A stretch of DNA of 64,000 bases. Origin: Clostridia bacterium (GTDB lineage Bacteria > Bacillota > Clostridia > Christensenellales > Aristaeellaceae). Position numbers and translations under genes: made by a program. The stretch is taken from assembly GCA_017550745.1 (NCBI GenBank), contig JAFZOG010000152.1, positions 62,001-126,000 of the forward strand, given 5' to 3'. The notes beneath the pieces were generated by a model. It was not told the origin of the DNA, did no database searches, and was given only the letters and a program-made list of their open reading frames with translations. Positions 34,414 through 44,431 of the stretch are shown piece by piece. Each line of letters starts with the position of its first letter. The first letter of the stretch is position 1.

Positions 34414-35142
34414 ATGGATAAACCAACAATTTTATTTGAGGATAACCATGTGATCGTGGCGGTGAAGCCTCAAAACCTGCTCACGCAGGGCGACGAAACC
34501 GGGAACGAAAACCTGCTGGACCAGATCAAGGCATACGTGAAGGAAACGTATAATAAGCCCGGAGAGGCCTACATCGGCCTGGTGCACCGGATGGATCGGC
34601 CCGTGGGGGGCTTGCTGGCGTTTGCCCGCACCAGCAAGGCGGCGGCGCGGCTGAGCGAACAGGTAAAGACCCACGAGCTGAACCGGCAGTATGTGGCCGT
34701 GGTGGAGGGGGAGACCCCGGAGAGGTTCACCTATATCGATTATCTGGCAAAAGATCCGGAAAAGAATATGGTGACGGTGCTCCCCTCCTATATGAAGCTG
34801 CAGGGCAAGGAAGCGATCATGCATGGCCGCACCGTCGCCCACCGGGACGGGATGAGCCTGGTGGCGATTCAGCTGGAAACGGGCCGGGCGCACCAGATCC
34901 GCGTCCAGATGCAGCACGCCGGGTTCCCGCTCTGGGGCGACCACCGATACGGCAACGGCAAAGGGAAGGAGCAGATCGCCCTGTGGGGGATGCGGCTTTC
35001 TTTCCCGCATCCCATCACCAAGGAACAAATGCTGTTCATCGCCCCCGCGCCGGAGGAAAAGCCCTGGCTGTGGTTCGAGCGGGAGCTGCGGGGCCTGGAA
35101 ACCGTCTGGCCCCAGATCAAGCCGGCGATGCAGGAAGAATAA
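34414..35142 (+). CDS. RluA-family RNA pseudouridine synthase
   Basis: A 242-aa enzyme that isomerises uridine in rRNA or tRNA. The catalytic motif is GLVHRMDRPVGGLLAFART (about 52-70), with the aspartate in HRMDRPVGG. ETGRAHQIRVQMQHAGFPLWGD near 155-176 is the second signature. No S4 domain is present, so it belongs to the short, S4-less RluA group. CGGAGGG precedes the start. It follows the rRNA methyltransferase by 67 bp. Confidence 0.92.
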   Translation: MDKPTILFEDNHVIVAVKPQNLLTQGDETGNENLLDQIKAYVKETYNKPGEAYIGLVHRMDRPVGGLLAFARTSKAAARLSEQVKTHELNRQYVAVVEGETPERFTYIDYLAKDPEKNMVTVLPSYMKLQGKEAIMHGRTVAHRDGMSLVAIQLETGRAHQIRVQMQHAGFPLWGDHRYGNGKGKEQIALWGMRLSFPHPITKEQMLFIAPAPEEKPWLWFERELRGLETVWPQIKPAMQEE

Positions 35143-35172
35143 CCCGCGGCGGCTTGATATCCCTGTGGGTGA

Positions 35173-36351
<1,179 letters not shown>

Positions 36352-36364
36352 GCGAGGCATTTCC

Positions 36365-37339
36365 ATGGATTATCGAAGCATATCGCAGGTCAGGCTGCCG
36401 GTGTCCAGGCTCATCCTGGGCACGGCGTCGGATGGGTTCAACGGCGGAAATGACCAGAGCGCCCTGCTGGACGCCGCCCTCGCCGCGGGGATCAACACCA
36501 TCGACACCGCCCGGGTGTACGGGCTGTCCGAGCGCGTGATCGGGAAATGGCTGGGAAAGCACCGGGATCAGGTCGTGCTCGTGACCAAGTGTGCCCATCC
36601 CTCCCCGCTTCATCCCATGCGCCTGACGGAAAAGGAAATCCGGAAAGACCTGGAAACATCGCTGCGGGAGCTGAACACGGACAGGATCGACATTTTCCTG
36701 CTCCACCGCGACCATCCGTCTGTGGAGCCGGGCGTTCTGGTGGAGCTCATGAACGCCCTGAAAGCGGAAGGGAAGATCAGCGCCTTCGGCGTTTCCAACT
36801 GGTCGTATGAACGTTTGCTTTCTGCGCAGGAATACGCGGATCGGCATCGGCTGATCCCCTTCTCCGTTTCAAGCCCGCATTACAGCCTGGCCCGGCAGCA
36901 GGCTGACCCTTACGGCGGCGGATGCGTGTCCCTCACCGGGGAAGAAAACGCGGCGGCCCGCCGCTGGTACGCGGATACGCAAATGCCGGTATTTTCCTAT
37001 TCCAGCCTGGGCAGGGGCCTGCTTTCAGGCAAATTAAAAAGCAGCGATGCGAGAAACGCCGCCGCTGTGCTGGACAGGTTTGCCATCAAAGGATACTGCT
37101 GCGAGGACAACTTCCGCCGCCTGGAGCGGTGCGAAAAGCTGGCGAAGGAAAAGGGCTGCTCCGTGGCGCAGATCGCCATGGCCTGGCTGTACGCCCAGTC
37201 TGTCAACACCTTCGCCATCGTCACCATGTCCTCTTCCGCCCGGATACGGGAAAACATTGACGCGCTCTCCCTGAAGCTCAGCGCCGCTGAATGCCTTTAT
37301 CTCGATCTCAAAGCGGACGATGACGCTTTAAGCCCCTGA
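36365..37339 (+). CDS. Aldo/keto reductase
   Basis: A 324-aa NAD(P)H-dependent oxidoreductase with the AKR barrel. The tetrad Asp47, Tyr52, Lys75 and His114 is complete, in NTIDTARVYG, VTKC and LLHRDH. AFGVSNWS follows, and SSSARIRENIDAL closes the cofactor site. It begins 13 bp after tgt, perhaps in the same transcript. Its 3' end overlaps the convergent GGDEF gene by 12 bp. Substrate unknown. Confidence 0.9.
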   Translation: MDYRSISQVRLPVSRLILGTASDGFNGGNDQSALLDAALAAGINTIDTARVYGLSERVIGKWLGKHRDQVVLVTKCAHPSPLHPMRLTEKEIRKDLETSLRELNTDRIDIFLLHRDHPSVEPGVLVELMNALKAEGKISAFGVSNWSYERLLSAQEYADRHRLIPFSVSSPHYSLARQQADPYGGGCVSLTGEENAAARRWYADTQMPVFSYSSLGRGLLSGKLKSSDARNAAAVLDRFAIKGYCCEDNFRRLERCEKLAKEKGCSVAQIAMAWLYAQSVNTFAIVTMSSSARIRENIDALSLKLSAAECLYLDLKADDDALSP

Positions 37340-38419
37340 ACTCATATTGGCCGCCGCGTTTCTGCGCTGTCTCCGGTCATGGCTGAATTGCTCGTAGTAT
37401 TGCCGCTTTTCTTTGTACATGCACTTTTCGGCTTCCCGCACCAGCACCTTTATATCCAGCCTGCTCTTTTCCTCCAGGTAAGCGCCGACAGACACGCTGT
37501 AGCCTTTCCCGGTAAGCTCGCTGATCATGGAAGAAATGCTGGCCCTGGTTTTTTCCACGGCAGCGTCCGGGCAGAATGCCACGAATTCGTCCCCGCCGAT
37601 GCGGTACACGTTTTCTTTTCCGAAGCGTTCGGCCATGGCGCTGCCCACTGCCTTCAGCATGATATCCCCTGATTCGTGGCCCTCCTGGTCGTTCAGCTCA
37701 TGCAGCCCGTTCACGTCCACATAAACGCAGGTCACGCTTTGTGCGCATATCTTGGCGTAATAATCCTGATTGTTTTCATAGCAGTTTCTGTTTTTTACGC
37801 CGGTGGACAGGTCGGTTTCGCTGAGGATGCGGTTCTGGCGTTTTTTCTGCATTTCCCGGAACCTGACCTGCATCTGGTATATGCTTAAAAGCACGGCGAT
37901 CATGCCGAAAAAAAGCGTGTTCCACAGATCCAGCATGGCGATGTCGTGGGATTTGATCTGCGCGGAGATGAAGCAGTACAGGCTCCCCATCAATACGGTC
38001 AGGCTGACCATATAGATCGGGCGATAGATGAAGATACAGGGCATGACCACCAGGATGGCCACGGCAGCCGTGCCCTGCATGCCTGTATGGATCAGAGATA
38101 CCGCAAACGAGTAGCCGTACATGCCGAGGATAAAGGCGACCGACAGCGGCGTGGAAAGGCTGGGCCGCTTTCTCATGACGGTTTTTACGCCCATATAAAT
38201 CAGCACGTTAAGCACAATCATGATCATATAGATCGGTTTATTGACGTTCAGCTGCCCGCCCGCGATCAGGCTCGCTGCCAGGCAGGCAATAAACACGCCC
38301 GAAGCAAAAATGGAGTAGATGCGCAGGAAGCGGCCGTTTTCTCGGAGGGCTTCCGGCAGAAGCTCCCGCATTTCCTCTTTATCCAAACCGGCATATAATA
38401 ACGTTTTTGATAAATCCAT
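37328..38419 (-). CDS. Membrane-bound GGDEF diguanylate cyclase
   Basis: A 363-aa protein. Six hydrophobic helices (about 33-182) form an unrecognised sensor, a short coiled linker follows, and residues 200-345 are a GGDEF domain. The active-site motif RIGGDEFVAF (273-282) is intact, with DLSTGVKNR and YVDVNGLHELNDQEGHESGD ahead of it. It should make c-di-GMP from two GTP. I see no inhibitory R-x-x-D site before GGDEF. GGAGG precedes the start. Confidence 0.92.
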   Translation of the reverse strand: MDLSKTLLYAGLDKEEMRELLPEALRENGRFLRIYSIFASGVFIACLAASLIAGGQLNVNKPIYMIMIVLNVLIYMGVKTVMRKRPSLSTPLSVAFILGMYGYSFAVSLIHTGMQGTAAVAILVVMPCIFIYRPIYMVSLTVLMGSLYCFISAQIKSHDIAMLDLWNTLFFGMIAVLLSIYQMQVRFREMQKKRQNRILSETDLSTGVKNRNCYENNQDYYAKICAQSVTCVYVDVNGLHELNDQEGHESGDIMLKAVGSAMAERFGKENVYRIGGDEFVAFCPDAAVEKTRASISSMISELTGKGYSVSVGAYLEEKSRLDIKVLVREAEKCMYKEKRQYYEQFSHDRRQRRNAAANMSSGA

Positions 38420-38526
38420 GGTGTTCCTCCGAAAAAAATACGATCCTTGCCAGTACTGCGTTGCAATCGCAGGGCATACGCTATGGACGCCATTTCTTCA
38501 ATGACGCCCATGGATGATGCCAAGCT

Positions 38527-38555
38527 ATTCTATCACATTTTAGAGCAAATATCCA
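38527..38555 (-). promoter_or_regulatory. Possible sigma-A promoter of the GGDEF gene
   Basis: TGGATA and TAGAAT with a 17-bp spacer on the minus strand. Confidence 0.5.
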
Positions 38556-38576
38556 CATGGATCAGCAAGAAATTTT

Positions 38577-38687
38577 GAACCCGGCTGGGCAGCCGTTACC
38601 ATGCACATATCTGGGGGAACCCATTCTTTGGAGGCCAAAGAATGGGTTCCCCCAGGAATACCTGAATCGTTACGGGCAGCCGGGTTC
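38577..38687. repeat. Nested palindromic element of 111 bp
   Basis: Outer arms GAACCCGGCTG and CAGCCGGGTTC enclose an inner perfect hairpin (38611-38654) whose 20-nt arms begin CTGGGGGAACCC. It carries no gene. It lies between the GGDEF and M16 genes and could terminate M16 transcripts; the nested design looks like a miniature mobile element. Confidence 0.7.
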
Positions 38688-38725
38688 GGCGATTCTGAAA
38701 AGGCAGGAGCGGCATGAGGCCGGGA

Positions 38726-39973
38726 TCACAGCTTTATGTATTGCAGATACTTCTCCGCTTTCCTTCCGACGACCGCAAAAGCTTTTGGGCCTGTGAGGAT
38801 GCGGCGGGCCGCTTCCGCCACCGCGTCCATGGTGACGGCTTCGATGGCGGCGATGGTCTCTTCCGGGAGAATGGCCTTGTTCAAAAGAATCTGATTGTGG
38901 CCTAAAGCGCTCATGCGGTTGTAAGCGCTCTCCAGCCCCAGGATGAAGCTGCCCTTGAGCTGGGCCTTGCTCATGATGAATTCTTTTTCCGTCGCGCCAG
39001 ATTCCAGGAGCTTTTTGATCTCCACGTCGATCTGCTCCAGGACGGTTCTGGCGTGCCTGGGATTGGTGGCGGCGTAGATGGTGAACTCTCCGCAGTGGGG
39101 ATAGCTGGACGGGCCGGAATAGACGGAATAGGCCATGCCCAGATCCTCGCGGATGCGCTGGAACAGCCGGGATGACATGCCGCCGCCCAGGATATTGTTC
39201 AGCACGGCGGTGGGATAAACGTCCGGGCTGCCCATTTCATGGCTGCGGTAAGAAACGCACAGGTGCACCTGCTCGGTATCCTTGTCCTTTGCCAGCTTCC
39301 GGGGCAGGTCGATGGCTACGGCTTCGGGAAATTCTTCCCCCTCCGCGCCGGTCCATCCGCCGAATTTTTCTTCGCACAGGTCCTTTGCCCGCTGCATGTC
39401 CACGTTTCCCGCCAGGGCGACCACCGCGTTCTTCGGGCCGTAATGCCGCCGGCGGAAAGCCCGCAGGTCGTCAGGGGTATAGGCCGCCAGCTTTTCCGCC
39501 GGGCCCAGGATGGTCTGGCCCAGGGACTGGCTGCCGAATACCGCCTCCGCCAGCACGTCATAGACCACGTCCTCCGGCGTGTCCTCTACCATGGCGATTT
39601 CCTCCAGCACCACGCCTCGCTCCTTGTCTGTTTCCGCGGGGTCAAGCGCCGGATTGCATACGATGTCCGCCAGGATATCCGCCGCCACGGGCAAATCCTC
39701 GTCGATCACCTTGGCGTAATAGTTGGTGCACAGCTTGCTGGTGGCGGCGTTCAGATGCCCGCCGATCGCGTCCATTTCTTCCGCGATCTGCCGCGCGCTG
39801 CGTTTTTCGGTTCCCTTGAACGCCATATGCTCCATGAAGTGGGAAAGGCCGTTTTCTTCCGGCGTTTCCAGCATACTGCCCGCCTTCACCCACGCGCCGA
39901 TGCTTACCGAGCGCAGATAAGGCATGGGCTCCACCAGCACGGTCAGGCCGTTTTTTAAAACCATTTTTTCCAC
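38726..39973 (-). CDS. M16-family zinc peptidase (processing protease-like)
   Basis: About 415 aa. The inverted zinc motif H-F-M-E-H occurs in GLSHFMEHMAFKGT near residue 40, with the downstream acidic ligand region in ETDKERGVVLEEIAM. A second, inactive M16 domain follows. In Bacillus an M16 peptidase (mlpA/ymxG) lies shortly after rpsO-pnp, as here. For the start, AAGGAG is 7 nt before a GTG at 39973 and only 1 nt before an ATG at 39979, so GTG is preferred. The physiological substrate is unknown. Confidence 0.9.
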   Translation of the reverse strand: MEKMVLKNGLTVLVEPMPYLRSVSIGAWVKAGSMLETPEENGLSHFMEHMAFKGTEKRSARQIAEEMDAIGGHLNAATSKLCTNYYAKVIDEDLPVAADILADIVCNPALDPAETDKERGVVLEEIAMVEDTPEDVVYDVLAEAVFGSQSLGQTILGPAEKLAAYTPDDLRAFRRRHYGPKNAVVALAGNVDMQRAKDLCEEKFGGWTGAEGEEFPEAVAIDLPRKLAKDKDTEQVHLCVSYRSHEMGSPDVYPTAVLNNILGGGMSSRLFQRIREDLGMAYSVYSGPSSYPHCGEFTIYAATNPRHARTVLEQIDVEIKKLLESGATEKEFIMSKAQLKGSFILGLESAYNRMSALGHNQILLNKAILPEETIAAIEAVTMDAVAEAARRILTGPKAFAVVGRKAEKYLQYIKL

Positions 39974-40005
39974 AGGCATACTCCTTGATTTATCAAACGA
40001 GAATA

Positions 40006-40033
40006 AATATATTATTTCCAATAATAAAAACAA
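40006..40033 (-). promoter_or_regulatory. Possible sigma-A promoter of the M16 gene
   Basis: TTGTTT and TATATT with a 16-bp spacer in very AT-rich sequence, minus strand. Confidence 0.4.
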
Positions 40034-40071
40034 TAAACTGTCTTGCTAATAAATCAGTAATGAATTTGCAC

Positions 40072-41037
40072 TCATTCAATTGTTCCATTTCCATCAATGA
40101 TTATTTCGCTGTCTTGTTCTTTTTCACTGGGATTGCTGAGAATCGTATGCTGCAAAGATTCTTTTAATTTGTCACAGCATGGTTTGAAAGATAAAAAAGT
40201 GATAGTCCCACCAACTAAACCGCCAACAACAGGAATGGCTTTTCTAAAAAAACCAGCAAATACTTGTTTCGTCATCTTTTGACCAAACCATTTTGCTACG
40301 TTTTTCACTATTGGGAATATCGTTCCTTTTGTAAGTGCCGCATTCAATAACTGTTTCTCAACGCCTCTTGCTAATGCGTTTGCAATTGAAATCAATGCTT
40401 TGTTTGCACCTGCAGCACCATACATAACTCCAAGACAAAGAGTCATTATATTGAGCGTTTCTGAATCAAATACCTGCTTTTTTTCTGATACATCAATTTG
40501 TGGAAAACCATACAAGTACAATAGTTTTTGTATAGCACGCAGCATGTAACCATAATACTGTATTATATCAGCAGGAATTGTAGCTGCCATGGCAACCCCG
40601 CCAGGCATTCCTAAAGCAGCAGATATCCCGGATACACAATTCCGTTCATAGTTGATTACGCTATCAGCAATACTGCTAACTTGCTCAATTGTGATTCCAG
40701 CTGATGCTGGTGTGGTTTTGACTGCTTTATCAATAATAGTATTTGCAAATTTCGTTTGCAATTCTGCTCTTAAAAAAGACTCTCGATTGATGGCAACACC
40801 CGGAATACGCAGACCTAAAATGATAAAATCCTCAATATCTATTTCTCCACTACCATTTATATCAATTACATTCACAAGAGCATCTTTTCCGTGTGATAAT
40901 ACTTCATTTACTTTTTCAGTGGAATTGCCTATCGCATCCCCCGCTTGCTGTGTTAAGCTGCTAAACGTGTCTCCTGTTTTTTTTAAAAGTTCATTAAAAT
41001 ATTTACCCGCAGGCTTTTTGGGATCAATTCCTGACAT
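40072..41037 (-). CDS. EcsC-family protein, AT-rich insert
   Basis: A 321-aa protein. IPADIIQYYGYMLRAIQKLLYLYGFPQ and the Gly/Ala-rich VMYGAAGANKALISIANALARG match EcsC domains, whose function is poorly known. Near residue 57, DINGSGEIDIEDF looks like an EF-hand or dockerin calcium loop. The gene is much richer in A and T than its neighbours, and it interrupts the usual pnp to M16 order, suggesting acquisition. AGAGAGGTG precedes the start. The C-terminal half has hydrophobic stretches, so it may associate with the membrane. Confidence 0.7.
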   Translation of the reverse strand: MSGIDPKKPAGKYFNELLKKTGDTFSSLTQQAGDAIGNSTEKVNEVLSHGKDALVNVIDINGSGEIDIEDFIILGLRIPGVAINRESFLRAELQTKFANTIIDKAVKTTPASAGITIEQVSSIADSVINYERNCVSGISAALGMPGGVAMAATIPADIIQYYGYMLRAIQKLLYLYGFPQIDVSEKKQVFDSETLNIMTLCLGVMYGAAGANKALISIANALARGVEKQLLNAALTKGTIFPIVKNVAKWFGQKMTKQVFAGFFRKAIPVVGGLVGGTITFLSFKPCCDKLKESLQHTILSNPSEKEQDSEIIIDGNGTIE

Positions 41038-41064
41038 TTTATCACCTCTCTGTATCCATAATAA

Positions 41065-41102
41065 TCCAAAAAGGGGAAACTTTCGTCTTTCCCCTTTTTG
41101 GA
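41065..41102. terminator. Terminator of pnp
   Basis: TCCAAAAAGGGGAAA and TTTCCCCTTTTTGGA form a perfect 15-bp stem with an 8-nt loop. Confidence 0.85.
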
Positions 41103-41140
41103 TTAACATTAATCTCTAATTGTAAATGGATGAGAAATGA

Positions 41141-43291
41141 TTACTTCCGTCCATCCCTGCGGGGCGGGCGGCCGCCGGCGGGAGCGGAACGGGTGAAGCT
41201 GGGGTTGTCGTAAGTGATGTCGTTGCGGATGAGGTTGATGCGGCCCTGAGAGTCGATCTCGCAGACCTTCACTTCCAGCTCGTCGCCGACGTTCACCACG
41301 TCCTCCACCTTTTCCACACGCTTGTTGTCCAGCTTGGAAATGTGGATCATGCCATCCTTGCCGCCGGCCAGCTCCACGAAGGCGCCGAAGCTCATGATGC
41401 GCACCACCTTGCCGGTGAACACGTCGCCCACTTCGATGTCTTTGGCGATGCCCAGGATCAGGCTCTTGGCCTTGTCGGCGGCAGCCTGGTCGGCAGTAGA
41501 GATGAACACGCGGCCGTCGTCCTCGATGTCGATCTTGACGCCGGTTTCGTCGATGATCTTGTTGATCATCTTGCCGCGGGGGCCGATGACCTCGCTGATC
41601 TTTTCGGGGTTGATGGAGAATGTAATGATCTTGGGAGCATACTTGGAAAGGCTTTCCCGCGGACGCCCGATGGTATCCAGCATGATGCCCAGGATGTGCA
41701 GGCGGCCCTTCAAAGCCTGGTGTAAGGCGCGGCTGAGGATCTCGCGGTTGATGCCCTTGATCTTGATATCCATCTGGATGGCGGTGATGCCGTTCATGGT
41801 GCCCGCCACCTTAAAGTCCATATCGCCCAGGAAGTCTTCCAGCCCCTGGATATCGGTAAGCACTTCGATCTTGCCTGTCTCGGCGTCCTGAATGAGGCCC
41901 ATGGCCACGCCGGCAACAGGCGCGCTGATGGGCACGCCCGCGTCCATGAGGGACAGGGTGCTGCCGCACACGGAGGCCATGGAGGAGGAGCCGTTGCTGC
42001 CCATGATTTCACTCACCAGGCGCAGCGCGTAGGGGAAATCGCCTTCGCTGGGGATCACAGGCACCAGCGCGCGTTCGGCCAGCGCGCCGTGGCCGATCTC
42101 GCGGCGGTTGGGGCTGCGCAGGCGGCCCGCCTCGCCGGTGGCGTAGGAGGGCATATTGTACTGGTGCATGTAGCGCTTGCTCTTTTCATTGGACAGGCCG
42201 TCCAGCTCCTGCGCTTCGCTGATCATGCCCAGGGTGGTGATGGTCAGGGCCTGGGTTTCGCCGCGGGTGAACACCGCGCTGCCGTGGGTACGGGGCAGGA
42301 CGCCCACTTCGCACCAGATGGGGCGCACTTCGTCCACCTTGCGTCCGTCGGGGCGGATGCCCTGCTCCAGGATCTTTTTCCGCATGACTTCCTTGCCCAG
42401 GTAGTACAGGGCGTCGGCCACTTCGCTTTCCCTGCCGGGGAAGATGTCGGCGAAGTGCTCGGCCACGTCGGCGGACACTTCCGCGTCGCGGGCCTGGCGC
42501 TCCTTGCGCACATAGGTGGAATAGATGTATTCGCACTTTTCGTAAGCGTATTCGCGCACGGCTTCCTTTACGTCGTCGCCGGTGGTGATGAGCGGGAACT
42601 CGCTCTTGGGCTTGCCGATTTCAGCCGTGATCTTCTCCTGGAATTCTACCAGCTCCTTGATGAACTGGTGGCCGTAAAGGATGGCGTCCATCATGGCGTC
42701 TTCGCTGACTTCCTTGGCGCCCGCTTCCACCATCATGATGGCGTCCTTGGTGCCCGCCACGGTGACGTGCATATCAGAGGCCGCCTCCTGGGCTTCGTTG
42801 GGGTTGATGATGAACTGGCCGTTTACGCGGGCCACCACCACGGCGGCGGTGGGGCCGCCCCAGGGAATGTTGCTCACCATCAGGGCGATGGAGGAGCCCA
42901 GCATGGCGGGGAATTCCGGCGGGGTGTCGGGGTCTACGGACAGGGTTTGGGCCACCACCTGCACATCGTTGCGCATGCCTTTATTGAACAGGGGGCGCAG
43001 GGGACGGTCGATCAGGCGGCAGGTCAGGGTCGCCTTTTCGGTGGGGCGGCCTTCGCGCTTGATGAAGCCGCCGGGGATCTTGCCAACAGCATACTGCTTT
43101 TCTTCAAAGTCCACGGTCAGGGGGAAGAAATCCACGCCCTCCCGGGGCTTGTCCGACGCGGTGGCGTTGACGAGCACGGCGGTTTCACCGTAACGGACCA
43201 GGCAGCTGCCGCCCGCCTGCTGGGCATACTTGCCGAATTCCAGGGTCAGGGTACGGCCTGCAAATTCCATTGAATACGCTTTGTAATCCAT
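41141..43291 (-). CDS. pnp: Polynucleotide phosphorylase
   Basis: A 716-aa 3'-5' exoribonuclease that degrades RNA with phosphate. Two RNase PH domains (about 1-220 and 310-535) flank a helical linker; the KH domain (about 550-610) has ISEVIGPRGKMINKIIDETG, and the S1 domain (about 620-690) has VGDVFTGKVVRIMSFGAFVEL. FFPLTVDFEEKQYAVGKIPGGFIKRE near the start is the family signature. It follows rpsO, the conserved order. The ribosome-binding site is GAGGAG. Confidence 0.97.
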   Translation of the reverse strand: MDYKAYSMEFAGRTLTLEFGKYAQQAGGSCLVRYGETAVLVNATASDKPREGVDFFPLTVDFEEKQYAVGKIPGGFIKREGRPTEKATLTCRLIDRPLRPLFNKGMRNDVQVVAQTLSVDPDTPPEFPAMLGSSIALMVSNIPWGGPTAAVVVARVNGQFIINPNEAQEAASDMHVTVAGTKDAIMMVEAGAKEVSEDAMMDAILYGHQFIKELVEFQEKITAEIGKPKSEFPLITTGDDVKEAVREYAYEKCEYIYSTYVRKERQARDAEVSADVAEHFADIFPGRESEVADALYYLGKEVMRKKILEQGIRPDGRKVDEVRPIWCEVGVLPRTHGSAVFTRGETQALTITTLGMISEAQELDGLSNEKSKRYMHQYNMPSYATGEAGRLRSPNRREIGHGALAERALVPVIPSEGDFPYALRLVSEIMGSNGSSSMASVCGSTLSLMDAGVPISAPVAGVAMGLIQDAETGKIEVLTDIQGLEDFLGDMDFKVAGTMNGITAIQMDIKIKGINREILSRALHQALKGRLHILGIMLDTIGRPRESLSKYAPKIITFSINPEKISEVIGPRGKMINKIIDETGVKIDIEDDGRVFISTADQAAADKAKSLILGIAKDIEVGDVFTGKVVRIMSFGAFVELAGGKDGMIHISKLDNKRVEKVEDVVNVGDELEVKVCEIDSQGRINLIRNDITYDNPSFTRSAPAGGRPPRRDGRK

Positions 43292-43319
43292 TTTTTTCTC
43301 TTCTCCTCACACACTTCTT

Positions 43320-43451
43320 CCATTCGGCTTCGCCGAATGGGCGAATGAAATCCCGCTTTACGGGCTTTCATTCGATCCATCAATTTCCTGTAAAATGGCA
43401 TTCTCGCGCCCTGCGGGCTCGATAACGCTCATTTTACGCGCGGAAATTGAT
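43320..43451. repeat. Array of three palindromes between rpsO and pnp
   Basis: Three consecutive hairpins: CCATTCGG/CCGAATGG (43320-43340), CGAATGAAA/TTTCATTCG (43342-43374) and ATCAATTTCC/GGAAATTGAT with inner TAAAATG/CATTTTA (about 43378-43451). The intergenic stretch 43292-43686 otherwise holds one unconvincing minus-strand frame (43434-43643, ending SYINFRA). The array lies in the pnp leader, where it could be a processing or autoregulatory structure or an inserted repeat. Confidence 0.6.
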
Positions 43452-43686
43452 ATAGGAAACAACCTTCGGCTGCTCCTCGGCGACGTACACGCCGCCGCCT
43501 GCGGATGATTGATGAACGGGGCCGCAGCGCCCGGAAAACCTGCCCTTGGGCTGGTTTACAGCGGAGGCCGGGCCGGAAGGCCCCGGACGGCTCTGCCGGG
43601 CGGGCCCTTTCATACTTTCCCAGGTTTTCTCCGGCCTGCTCATTCTTCAAGGATATGCTGTATTTCAGTTTCACCCCAAAGGATGA

Positions 43687-43722
43687 ACAAAAAGCTATCG
43701 GCTGTTTTTTCGGCCGATAGCC
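43687..43722 (-). terminator. Terminator or attenuator after rpsO
   Basis: GCTATCGGC and GCCGATAGC pair around a 10-nt loop, followed by TTTTTG on the minus strand. Confidence 0.8.
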
Positions 43723-43731
43723 TCATGCACG

Positions 43732-43995
43732 TTATTTACGCAGACCCAGCTTGGCGATCAGTTCACGGTACCGCTCGATATCGGTCTTCTTCAGATAGTC
43801 CAGCAGACCGCGGCGGCGGCCGACCATCAGCAGCAGACCGCGGCGGGAATGGTGGTCCTTTTTGTTGAGCTTGAGGTGCTCGTTCAGGTGGTTGATGCGT
43901 TCGGTCAGCAGCGCGACCTGCACTTCGGGAGAACCGGTGTCGCCCTCGCTGCGGGCATAGTCCTTCATGATCTGAGCCTTGAGTTCCTTATCCAT
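43732..43995 (-). CDS. rpsO: 30S ribosomal protein S15
   Basis: An 87-aa small-subunit protein that binds 16S rRNA helix 22. The sequence is canonical: [20 protein letters not shown], then [32 protein letters not shown] precedes the start. The 110-nt leader can form several GC-rich hairpins, as in other S15 leaders that bind the protein; the match to a known S15 regulatory fold cannot be confirmed by eye. Confidence 0.97.
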   Translation of the reverse strand: MDKELKAQIMKDYARSEGDTGSPEVQVALLTERINHLNEHLKLNKKDHHSRRGLLLMVGRRRGLLDYLKKTDIERYRELIAKLGLRK

Positions 43996-44106
43996 GGTGT
44001 ATTCCTCCTTTTGGGCGGTGGCGCGCCCTGCTTCAATCGCCGCTTCCCCAGGCGGGTGTTGGAGTGTCGCCCTCCCGAGCAGGCGGTTCTAAAAACCACG
44101 CTTCCC

Positions 44107-44135
44107 ATTGTAACATGAGATAAGCGGTTTGTAAA
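44107..44135 (-). promoter_or_regulatory. Sigma-A promoter of rpsO
   Basis: TTTACA and TACAAT with a 17-bp spacer on the minus strand. Confidence 0.75.
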
Positions 44136-44188
44136 CCGTTATTTCAATTTTTTCTTCGCAATGGGCGGATTTCAGCGATTTTTCATGA

Positions 44189-44217
44189 TTGACTTCTATT
44201 CCCCGCTGTGATAGAAT
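44189..44217 (+). promoter_or_regulatory. Sigma-A promoter of scfA
   Basis: TTGACT and TAGAAT with a 17-bp spacer, 44 bp before the start codon. Confidence 0.75.
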
Positions 44218-44261
44218 GAACCGTATCCATCATTCAGAATGATTTTTGGGAGGAAATAATC

Positions 44262-44420
44262 ATGAAGCACATCCAGACTTTGAACACCCGCGATTTGTGC
44301 GAATCCGCCAAGAATGGCGGCTGCGGCGAATGCCAGACTTCCTGCCAGTCCGCCTGCAAGACCAGCTGCGGCATCGCCAACCAGAAGTGCGAAAACAAGG
44401 CCCAGAAGGAAAGCAAATAA
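44262..44420 (+). CDS. scfA: SCIFF ranthipeptide precursor
   Basis: A 52-aa precursor of the six-cysteines-in-forty-five family, nearly universal in Clostridia. MKHIQTLNTR is the conserved leader, and CGECQTSCQSACKTSC is the core. The radical-SAM partner makes sulfur-to-carbon (thioether) crosslinks from such cysteines. Cysteines are at 13, 21, 24, 28, 32, 36 and 43: the six expected plus an extra one at 13 in the leader side. GGGAGG precedes the ATG. The maturase gene follows 117 bp later, beyond a terminator. The biological role of mature SCIFF is unknown. Confidence 0.95.
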   Translation: MKHIQTLNTRDLCESAKNGGCGECQTSCQSACKTSCGIANQKCENKAQKESK

Positions 44421-44431
44421 TCCTTCGCCTC

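Noticed and set aside
37328-37339. 12-bp overlap between the aldo/keto reductase and GGDEF genes as an assembly error
   Set aside because: Both C-termini look normal in length, and short convergent overlaps are common in bacteria.
43434-43643. 69-codon minus-strand frame upstream of pnp ending SYINFRA
   Set aside because: Weak start, low-complexity composition, and its end is formed by the palindromic array. It may be real, but support is too weak to call a gene.
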